NCBI GenBank assembly: GCA_023898745.1
Contig: CP060237.1
Span: 310,001 to 374,000 of the forward strand
Source of the DNA: Alphaproteobacteria bacterium
GTDB lineage: Bacteria; Pseudomonadota; Alphaproteobacteria; G02398745; G023898745
DNA length: 64,000 nt
Direction of reading: 5' to 3'
Positions 53,516-60,510 of the stretch are shown here, one piece after another (within the stretch, counting starts at the first letter, position 1; every line of letters begins with the position of its first letter). The translations under genes were made by a program, and so were the position numbers. The notes below the pieces were generated by a model. The model saw nothing but the letters and a program-made list of their open reading frames with translations, was not told where the DNA came from and made no database searches.

Positions 53516-54756
53516 AACCATGCCTCCATTTTCCCGCAGAGTAGCTCAGGATCAAGATAGGTGCGATAGAAGTAACTCCCCTGTTTCCATCCATGTGTTT
53601 TGCATATAATATGAGCTTCTGTTTCCTTGAATATTGCATCCTTGCTTGCAGCAATTTGTTTTGCTTTTTGAATAGCCATGATATTATCTGTGCCAATATC
53701 AGAATTCGCAAATAACAAGCGACGCGGAAGTAATTTAAGGGTTGCTGCTAAGCAGATAATCCCTAAAAGATTGCCCTCAAGGTCATATAAATTTTGCGCA
53801 TCATCTACTTTTGCGCCTTTACTGAAGATATTGAGGTAATGCCAATGAAGTTCTTGCAGAACGATACCAGATGTTTCTTTGTAAAAAAGATAGTTTAGTG
53901 ATGCAAGATCAAAGCCAAATTGATAACGCCCTCTTCGTGCAAGCATCTCTTCACATAAGGGTGGGTATTTTTCTGCAATATCAATTCTTATGCAGTAAAT
54001 ACTATTGGTAAGAATGTCTTTATGTTTTAAAAAATTAGCCTCGTGTTTTGTGATGCAGGGATTGGCAAAGAATGTTTCGTCGCCCCAGAAACAATCATGA
54101 TCTTTTGTGATAGATAAGCCGTTTTTTTCAGCAATACAGATCATTTTATCTAGAGTGAGATCATCTTGAATCCAGGTGTCAGCGTCTAGCCAAAAATAAT
54201 AGTCATATCCAGGAAAATGTTTATGGATATAAGGTCTGGAGACTAAGCCTTTGAATGCATTAATATCTCCCCATTTCTTTTTATTTATGATGAGAAAAGG
54301 GTTGATATCCCAGTCTGGATCTTTAATTTCACATCCAAAGCGTTTTATCAGATACTCTTTATCATCAGCAGTTAAGCCGCAGTCGAGCAGCTTAATTGGA
54401 GCGTCAGCATACCAGCGTGTGGTTTTAAGAGACTCAAGTAACTGAACAACCAAATCGAAATACGGAGCATTTGAGCTTGCGCCTGTCACAAAGCACAAAC
54501 TCTCCATTGTTTCCTGCTTTGGAATATAATTTGGATCACGTGGTAAGTGTAAAGGTTTTCTAGGTTGCACCTTACTCTTCTCTGGATCTCTATGAAACTC
54601 AGGTCGTGCATGCCATTCTAGCCTTTGGTCAACATAATCCCAGTCAGAAAATTCTTTCTTTGCCTTAAGCATAAGTTCATGGTCTCTGCGGAACAGCCAC
54701 TTACGCTGGTAGTCATAAGATAAAGAAAGAATCTGTTGCCTCGGGTCGTTTGACAT
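53512..54756 (-). CDS. Single-module glycosyltransferase-like protein, first gene of operon
   Basis: A 414-residue protein with the same architecture: SYDYQRKWLFRRDHELMLKA, LEWHARPEFHRDPEKSKVQP, SLCFVTGASSNAPYFDLVVQ, KLLDCGLTADDKEYLIKRFG and DxD D-A-D in YYFWLDADTWIQDDLTLDK, then the C-terminal GWKQGSYFYRTYLDPELLCG. It leads the 7.3-kb unit; downstream genes follow by ATGA overlaps, so all three are probably translated together. No signal peptide. The region upstream (54757-55201) holds only repeats, so the promoter must lie close to 54757-54777 or be read through. Confidence 0.8.
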   Translation of the reverse strand: MSNDPRQQILSLSYDYQRKWLFRRDHELMLKAKKEFSDWDYVDQRLEWHARPEFHRDPEKSKVQPRKPLHLPRDPNYIPKQETMESLCFVTGASSNAPYFDLVVQLLESLKTTRWYADAPIKLLDCGLTADDKEYLIKRFGCEIKDPDWDINPFLIINKKKWGDINAFKGLVSRPYIHKHFPGYDYYFWLDADTWIQDDLTLDKMICIAEKNGLSITKDHDCFWGDETFFANPCITKHEANFLKHKDILTNSIYCIRIDIAEKYPPLCEEMLARRGRYQFGFDLASLNYLFYKETSGIVLQELHWHYLNIFSKGAKVDDAQNLYDLEGNLLGIICLAATLKLLPRRLLFANSDIGTDNIMAIQKAKQIAASKDAIFKETEAHIICKTHGWKQGSYFYRTYLDPELLCGKMEAWL

Positions 54757-54777
54757 AACACAACTTTCAATCGTTTA

Positions 54778-54844
54778 TGTCACCCTGAGTGAGCTTCTGC
54801 GCATCGCTATCCCTGGACGATGGCATGAAGCTGGCCCAGGATGA
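54778..54844. repeat. Family B-like inverted repeat
   Basis: A variant: GTCACCCTGAGTGAGCTTC ... GGCCCAGGATGAC with inner arms ATCGCTATCCC / GGACGATGGC, just before the glycosyltransferase operon. Confidence 0.65.
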
Positions 54845-54902
54845 CGAAGAGCATCCATTTTAAGTTCATTATATCATGAATTTGGAAAAACGTCGAGACA
54901 GT

Positions 54903-55190
54903 GTCGTCACCACGAGCCTTACGTAACAAGGCGTGGTGATACGTTATGGATGGCCACGACCCTAAAGGGCCTCGCCGTGACGGTGTTTTGCAGATCGTCA
55001 TCACGAGGGACGTAGTCCCGTGGTGATCCATTGAGATAGCCCGCCTACGCTCTTTGAGCTTCGGCGAGGCATCCACTTCACACGCTCCGACTTGATGATA
55101 AATCATCTCGTCGTAGCTATCCGCCGTCGCCCGAAGGGCTATGGCGAGATGCGAAGACGGATGAATGTCCACGCTTCGCTCGTCATGACG
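54903..55190. repeat. Family A pairs with a family C core (swapped hairpin)
   Basis: A CAC/GTG unit (core GCCTTACGTAACAAGGC), a GGC/GCC unit (core ACCCTAAAGGGC), a CAC/GTG unit (core GGGACGTAGTCCC), then a C core (CGCCTACGCTCTTTGAGC ... GATGATAAATCATC) whose second hairpin is CCGTCGCCCGAAGGGCTATGG, as at 32 kb and unlike 13 and 15 kb, and a closing GGC/GCC-like arm. With the family B copy this fills the 445-bp gap. Confidence 0.9.
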
Positions 55191-55201
55191 AAGTTAATCA
55201 G

Positions 55202-55289
55202 TGGTGCCTAGGGCCGGAGTCGAACCGGCACGCCCATAAAGAGCGACAGATTTTAAGTCTGTTGCGTCTACCAATTCCGCCACCCAGGC
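55202..55289 (-). tRNA. tRNA-Leu(TAA)
   Basis: Reverse-complement class II tRNA: acceptor GCCTGGG/CCTAGGC, anticodon stem-loop ACAGA-CTTAAAA-TCTGT (TAA), a variable arm GCTCTTTATGGGC-like stem, T arm GCCGGTTCGACTCCGGC, discriminator A and encoded CCA. 88 nt. Confidence 0.95.
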
Positions 55290-55411
55290 ACCTTAAGCTT
55301 AGGGTGCAGAAAATTCAGAGAAAAGTCAATGTATGAGCATATAATCGTATATTGAAATTACACTTGAAATAATTTAATATCTGTCCAAGAGTTAAGCGTT
55401 TCGTAGCTGAA

Positions 55412-56773
55412 ATGATGATTTACGCGATAACTGTATTTCTTATTTTATCTTTTTTATTTACCATCCGTTTTGAAAAAGAGATGAAAAGCTTGAGAACATT
55501 CGCATTTATATCAACAAACTCTTATGTATTGACTGCTACAATTATAGCATCTCATATAGGAAGTGGCGCAATTATTGGTGGGATTGAGAGTGGCGCGTCA
55601 TATGGGATTTTTGCTTTACTTGGACTTTTAGGGTTTCCTATACAGTTGATATTGATCGCATTTTTTATTGCGCCAAAAAAAAGAGAAAATATTGTAACAA
55701 TAGGAGATTTTTTTGAACCGCATTATGGCGAGTGGATGAAAATCCTTACAGGATTCATTGTAATTATTTTTAATTTAGGTCTTATTATAACACTCATATA
55801 CTCTATGAATACCACCCTATTTTTTTTTATCGGTACATCAACAGCTTATATTATGAGCGCTCTCACGCTCATTCTTGCAATCCACTGCTGTTTTAGAGGA
55901 ATGATATTAAACGTGTGTATGAGCATTCTGCAATGTACACTGATGTTTCTAGCGCTCTTAATGGGATGGGGTTTCAGTGTTTACTATCATGGAAGCTTTG
56001 GGCAATTTTTAACACATATTCCTATGCAGTCTTGGACAATCTCAAACTCTCAATCTTATGTAGAAATATTTTCCATATTTATAGGGTTGATGTTAGGTAA
56101 TGCCCTTATGCCCTCTGTATTTCAAGGGCTGCATATGGCAGAAACCAAAGCTCAAGCTAAGATGAGCTTTCTTCTCTCCGGCTTTTGTATTGCTGTATTT
56201 GCAGCATTCTTGGTGTTATGTGGTATGGGAATAATGACATTTGATATAAATTCAGCCAGCGCTTTTGAAAATCTTTTCTTAAAAGCGCCACCTTTTTTAA
56301 AAATTTTTATTGCAATTGGATTGTTGATAGCTATTTTATCATCAATTGTAAATTTGCTTAACATTTCCATTGTTGCCTTGATAAATGATGTTCTCACACC
56401 CTTTCGTTGTCGCGCAAAAAATTTAAAGATTATAATATACACAAGCGCACTTTTCTTTGGCGGATTATCTTTTATCATTGCATTTTTCATTCTCTCAAGC
56501 TCTAGATTGAAAATGTTATTTTTTATATATAAACTCTGGGGGCCATTATTTTTAACACCTATTTTAGGTATTTTTTATAAAAAAACTATTCCTGGATGGG
56601 CATTTTTTATAATAATGCTGTTAACAGTTTTTGTTATGGCGCTTTGGGTGATTTTAGGGTTAGACAAACAGACGCATATTCATGAGCTAATCGTTGGATT
56701 AGGAGCCAATTTTATTTTGTATACCATAACCAGATTTATTTTTTGTCAGAAAACAAACTGTTCGCATCAATAG
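55412..56773 (+). CDS. Sodium/solute symporter (SSS family)
   Basis: A 453-residue inner-membrane protein with about 12-13 membrane segments. The TM1-TM2 region SYVLTATIIASHIGSGAIIG followed by GIESGASYG is the SSS signature (S-x-x-GSG-x-x-IGG), and GNALMPSVFQGLHMAETKAQ is the conserved TM5-6 loop (normally ...PQxxxRxxA). Imports an organic solute with Na+; substrate not predictable. AAATGATGATTTACG start; the first of two ATGs used. Its end overlaps the following minus-strand gene by 38 bp. Confidence 0.88.
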   Translation: MMIYAITVFLILSFLFTIRFEKEMKSLRTFAFISTNSYVLTATIIASHIGSGAIIGGIESGASYGIFALLGLLGFPIQLILIAFFIAPKKRENIVTIGDFFEPHYGEWMKILTGFIVIIFNLGLIITLIYSMNTTLFFFIGTSTAYIMSALTLILAIHCCFRGMILNVCMSILQCTLMFLALLMGWGFSVYYHGSFGQFLTHIPMQSWTISNSQSYVEIFSIFIGLMLGNALMPSVFQGLHMAETKAQAKMSFLLSGFCIAVFAAFLVLCGMGIMTFDINSASAFENLFLKAPPFLKIFIAIGLLIAILSSIVNLLNISIVALINDVLTPFRCRAKNLKIIIYTSALFFGGLSFIIAFFILSSSRLKMLFFIYKLWGPLFLTPILGIFYKKTIPGWAFFIIMLLTVFVMALWVILGLDKQTHIHELIVGLGANFILYTITRFIFCQKTNCSHQ

Positions 56774-57542
56774 GATCATTGAATAGCGGCACATCAGCAC
56801 AGAAACAAAACTTCTTACCTTCTGGTGAGTTATAAATAGCGAATTGTTTGCCTTGATAAATCTCTTGTCTTGGAGAAATATGCACACCTTGAGCATCATC
56901 AAAAGATGCAAAAGATGGACGCATATGCTTTTCTGCTTGCCTTAAAAGCGGCTTATCATTTTCTGGAACTTCTATATACAATGCTTCTAAACTGGTTGCT
57001 TGAGGTAGTGTATCAAAAATAGGCGCTCCGTTTTCTCTGCCCATGGTTGCGATACGTCTTACTTCTGGCCCATAAATTTTAGTCATAAAAAAGAATGCGA
57101 TACCCAAGATCTCTGCATAATTTTCTTGAGTTGGATTTATGCAAAAATTTAACCGTCCTATTGCGGGCATATGTGCGCTTATCCAAAAATACGCAATATT
57201 TTTTTGATGCTCCTCAAGTGTAATAGGGGTTTCAAAACGTGAGTTTTCATAATATTGCTCAAATTGGTTTAATGATTGCGTTATACTCCTGAAATCTTTT
57301 GGGGTATTAGATTTTGGAAGATGCATTTCCATAAAAGCGCGAGAATCTTTTTTTGGCACAAAAGTTCGAAAAGTAAGATCTTCATGCGTGCAAAAAAATC
57401 TTTGACGGCCTGACACAATTGAAAAGTAATTTGAGTGATGCAGAGAGTAGCTGTTTGAACCTGTTGGACATCGTGCCACTTTAGAAGGTAGAAATAAACC
57501 TGTGCAAGCGTCAATATGAACGATAAAATATGACAATAACAT
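56736..57542 (-). CDS. Exported GNAT-like protein, diverged paralogue
   Basis: A 268-residue protein related to the 57642-58472 gene in order and motif spacing (e.g. RFFCTHEDLTFRTFVPKKDS; IYGPEVRRIATMGRENGAPI; YIEVPENDKPLLRQAEKHM). The acetyl-CoA loop seen as QSQGYG in the paralogue is not evident, so it may have lost catalysis. The N-terminus (MLLSYFIVHIDACTGLFL) is hydrophobic and may target it out of the cell. Convergent overlap of 38 bp with the symporter gene. Confidence 0.6.
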   Translation of the reverse strand: MLLSYFIVHIDACTGLFLPSKVARCPTGSNSYSLHHSNYFSIVSGRQRFFCTHEDLTFRTFVPKKDSRAFMEMHLPKSNTPKDFRSITQSLNQFEQYYENSRFETPITLEEHQKNIAYFWISAHMPAIGRLNFCINPTQENYAEILGIAFFFMTKIYGPEVRRIATMGRENGAPIFDTLPQATSLEALYIEVPENDKPLLRQAEKHMRPSFASFDDAQGVHISPRQEIYQGKQFAIYNSPEGKKFCFCADVPLFNDPIDANSLFSDKK

Positions 57543-57641
57543 TGATTTGTATTTCTGCCAGAGTCAAGGATAGTCTAAATAAAACGTTCGTTTAAAGCAA
57601 CACCTTTATGTGGCAATAACAAAAGTATCATCTATCACAAT

Positions 57642-58472
57642 TCATTTTATTTTTTTATATTTTCCTTCTGGCTCTGCTGCAGGTATTTCTTTAATAAAAC
57701 AAAAGCGCTCACCGCCTTTACCACTATCTTTTGCCCTTAACAATGCTCTCAATTTTCCTGCCCCGTCTATCTCTGCAGGTTGGGCACCATCTGATGAAGG
57801 GGTAAAATCTGGCTGAAAGTCTAACTGATCTAATATCCGTAACATAGGAGCATTCTCCGGATCAGTTGTTGCAACAACCCTTCTTAATATGGTCTTCCCA
57901 GGACAATCATGAAAAATGGGCCCAAGCCTCTGTTGTGCACTTAATTCACCTATGCGTCTTATTTCTGGTAAAATATCCCCAATTACGGTACTTGCTATTT
58001 TGAGGCCATATCCTTGGCTTTGAAATTCATCGGAAACAAATAATATAGCATTTTGTGTATTGGGCGCTCCTGTATGAGGTGCATTCATCCAAAAAAACCC
58101 AACAACAACCCCTTGCTTGTTTCTAAACACATAAGGTCCTTGTCCACTTCCAATATTCACCATATATTGAAACTCATTTAGTAGTCCAACCATGACATTT
58201 AATTGACCAAGGTGTGTGTTTCCTCCGTAAGAGCGTTTTACTTTTTCTGTTAAGCCGATTCTTAAAAATGCTTCCGAATCACTATCATTCTGAGGATTAA
58301 AAGTCTCGCACTCCAAAGTTTCAAATGCCTGATAAAATCTTTTTTGAGTATTATAGAAAGGAGAACCCAGTAAGCCCACATTGGCAGTAGTACGCATACC
58401 AGGAAAATAAAAAAAAGACTTAGCGCAAGGTTGTTTTAAAAGAGTTGAAGCCATTAAGAATGCAAAAAACAT
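57642..58472 (-). CDS. Exported GNAT-like N-acetyltransferase
   Basis: A 276-residue protein. N-terminal MFFAFLMASTLLKQPCAKSF resembles a signal peptide. The C-terminal half has GNAT features: strand and loop AILFVSDEFQSQGYGLKIAS (motif A with Q-x-x-G-x-G) and motif B VVATTDPENAPMLRILDQLDF. The first ~110 residues carry conserved words shared with the downstream paralogue. It probably acetylates an amine using acetyl-CoA; an exported acetyltransferase would need acetyl-CoA outside the cytoplasm, e.g. in the host cell, which favours an effector role (inference). 99 bp separate the two paralogues. Confidence 0.65.
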   Translation of the reverse strand: MFFAFLMASTLLKQPCAKSFFYFPGMRTTANVGLLGSPFYNTQKRFYQAFETLECETFNPQNDSDSEAFLRIGLTEKVKRSYGGNTHLGQLNVMVGLLNEFQYMVNIGSGQGPYVFRNKQGVVVGFFWMNAPHTGAPNTQNAILFVSDEFQSQGYGLKIASTVIGDILPEIRRIGELSAQQRLGPIFHDCPGKTILRRVVATTDPENAPMLRILDQLDFQPDFTPSSDGAQPAEIDGAGKLRALLRAKDSGKGGERFCFIKEIPAAEPEGKYKKIK

Positions 58473-58559
58473 TGCAGATTCCTTTCAATTTCAACTATCA
58501 GAACATAGCAATTTTTCAGCGTATAATCAAGTGCTTAAGCGGTATGACAATAAAATTCA

Positions 58560-58588
58560 TTGAAAAAATTACCATTCTAAGGTATAAT
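58560..58588 (+). promoter_or_regulatory. Sigma-70-type promoter of the beta-propeller gene
   Basis: -35 TTGAAA (58560-58565), 17-bp spacer, -10 TATAAT (58583-58588), about 32 bp before ATG 58621. Both hexamers are close to consensus. Confidence 0.75.
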
Positions 58589-58620
58589 AGGGGTAACATT
58601 ACGACATTGCAGTTTTGGTC

Positions 58621-60300
58621 ATGCAAAGACTTTTTTGGAGCAACACAGGAACTGACACAATCGCATCCGCTGCATTTGATGAAAATGGCATTGCGACGAA
58701 CGCAACACTTTTCAATCCAACTGCAATTCCTGAGATTGCTTTTCCTTTAGGCGCAGCTGTATATAGCAAAGGCAAAAGATTATTCTGGATCAATGGACTA
58801 TTGAGCGCAATCTATACTGCAACATTTGATGATAATGGCGTTATAAACAGTTCACCAAAATTATTTGTTAATGTTGTTCTTGGGGCGCAAGATCTTGTGA
58901 TCTCAGGTCAAAGGCTATTTTGGAGCAACGTTAACAATTTAGTAGGCATTCAAACAGCGGCATTTAATGCAAGTGGAGATATTGTTGGCGCACCTTCTGC
59001 TTTTGGTGCTACAAATGTTGATGGACTTGCAGCGTTAGCTATAGCGTCTTCTACAAATCGTATTTTTTGGGCCAATACATTTGGTGGAACAGTGTATTCT
59101 GCGTTATTTAATCCTGATGGAACCATGAGTGGTGGTGAAACGCAACTTGGGTTTGTAGACGTTACTACCCCTTTTGGTTTGGCAGTATTAGGGGAGAGAT
59201 TGTTTTGGAGTAATGAATTTACCGGTACCATATACTCTGGTTTGTTTGATGCAACTGGTGTTGCTACAGGAGCGGAACAACAGTTAAACATTATGACTGC
59301 ACCTATTGATGTTAAGGATGTGGTTGTGAGTGGCAACAGACTGTTTTGGGCTGACGGTATAGGTGGAGCGATTTACTCAGCTGAGTTTGATGTTTTAACA
59401 GGGGTGTTTGTATCTGAGCAAAAATTTGACACAGGTATGCCCTTTATTACACTTCCTACATTTTTAACAATTTACACTCCAATGGACAACTCAGATGCAA
59501 CAACGCGAGAAAGTGATTTAGATATCGGAATAATGCAAACAATGAAAATGAAAATAAATGACAGAATGGCCCGAGCAGCTGGTGCTGAAGCAGGGTTTAT
59601 GACAGAGCAAGCTATGGCAATTGCTGAAGAGAAAGTGCAAGAAGCAATTGATAGCGCAGTAGATGATCTCGCAGGTCGTGTTACTGCTGCTCAATTGAAG
59701 AGAGGTTGTAATGGGGAGTTTGTTACAACAACAAAAGTTGGCATTAGTACTGATTTTCAAGTCAATTTCAGTTCTATAAATATTAATACAGGTATAACTT
59801 TTGAAGGTGAAATAGCTGTTGTGAAAATAGATGTAAATTCTGAAGCAAGAAGGTTTTCTAATGTGCAGTCAAAGCTTAATTCTGATAATGCTGTTACCGT
59901 TGAAAAAGGAGAGTTTTCTGCAGCTTCTCCTACACAGGTACGTAAATCAATTCCACCTAAAATTTCTCCTGATCAGCTTTTTGGTGTGAACCAAAACGCC
60001 ACATTAAAAGAAGAAGCAAAACAACAAAAAAAACAAGCAGATAAAAATAGGCGAGAGAAGGATAGAAACGCAGACCCTCAAAACCCCCTTCATTCTCAAA
60101 ATGTTACACAAAGTGATGTTTTAGATAAGGCAAGCGTTGATACAAATCTTGAAAATGGACAAAATCCTGGAGCTGCAGATAATTCGCTTGGAATATCAAA
60201 CAAACTTTCAGGTCCTAGAATTAGCAGAGATCTTGCAGGAGGGCGGCAAACATCGTCTAACACAGAGGGTTCTTTTGAATGTGGTGGAGCTTTGGTATAA
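58621..60300 (+). CDS. Six-bladed YWTD-like beta-propeller protein
   Basis: A 559-residue protein. Residues ~3-280 contain six repeats of 46-48 residues, each starting RLFW[SAI]N/D and continuing G-x-I-Y-S/T-A-x-F-D: RLFWSNTGTDTIASAAFDEN, RLFWINGLLSAIYTATFDDN, RLFWSNVNNL, RIFWANTFGGTVYSALFNPD, RLFWSNEFTGTIYSGLFDAT and RLFWADGIGGAIYSAEFD. This is the pattern of LDL-receptor class B (YWTD) propellers, which bind proteins. Residues ~290-420 are mixed (GTD-like MTEQAMAIAEEKVQEAIDSA), and 420-559 are low-complexity, Lys/Gln/Asn-rich. No signal peptide. A strong promoter precedes it. Function unknown; a structural or adhesive role is inferred. Confidence 0.8.
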   Translation: MQRLFWSNTGTDTIASAAFDENGIATNATLFNPTAIPEIAFPLGAAVYSKGKRLFWINGLLSAIYTATFDDNGVINSSPKLFVNVVLGAQDLVISGQRLFWSNVNNLVGIQTAAFNASGDIVGAPSAFGATNVDGLAALAIASSTNRIFWANTFGGTVYSALFNPDGTMSGGETQLGFVDVTTPFGLAVLGERLFWSNEFTGTIYSGLFDATGVATGAEQQLNIMTAPIDVKDVVVSGNRLFWADGIGGAIYSAEFDVLTGVFVSEQKFDTGMPFITLPTFLTIYTPMDNSDATTRESDLDIGIMQTMKMKINDRMARAAGAEAGFMTEQAMAIAEEKVQEAIDSAVDDLAGRVTAAQLKRGCNGEFVTTTKVGISTDFQVNFSSININTGITFEGEIAVVKIDVNSEARRFSNVQSKLNSDNAVTVEKGEFSAASPTQVRKSIPPKISPDQLFGVNQNATLKEEAKQQKKQADKNRREKDRNADPQNPLHSQNVTQSDVLDKASVDTNLENGQNPGAADNSLGISNKLSGPRISRDLAGGRQTSSNTEGSFECGGALV

Positions 60301-60386
60301 GCATTCCATTTTCCTCAAAAACATTGCTATAATGAATCAACCAAAAAAATAAAAATAATAATGGGATTGAGAATACAATATAAGCA

Positions 60387-60464
60387 CGTCATCACGAGTC
60401 CGCCGCAGCGTTAGCGCAGGCGACGTGGTGATCCATGGGTAGCCACGCTATGCTCGCCATGACG
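60387..60464. repeat. Family A paired hairpin repeat
   Basis: A CAC/GTG unit with long core (CCGCCGCAGCGTTAGCGCAGG) and a GGC/GCC-like unit (core GCTATGC), in the 210-bp gap before the RNase J gene. Confidence 0.9.
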
Positions 60465-60510
60465 AGTGCTTTTTATGTTTTTAATCCCTGAGCAATGAAG
60501 GGATTCGTAC

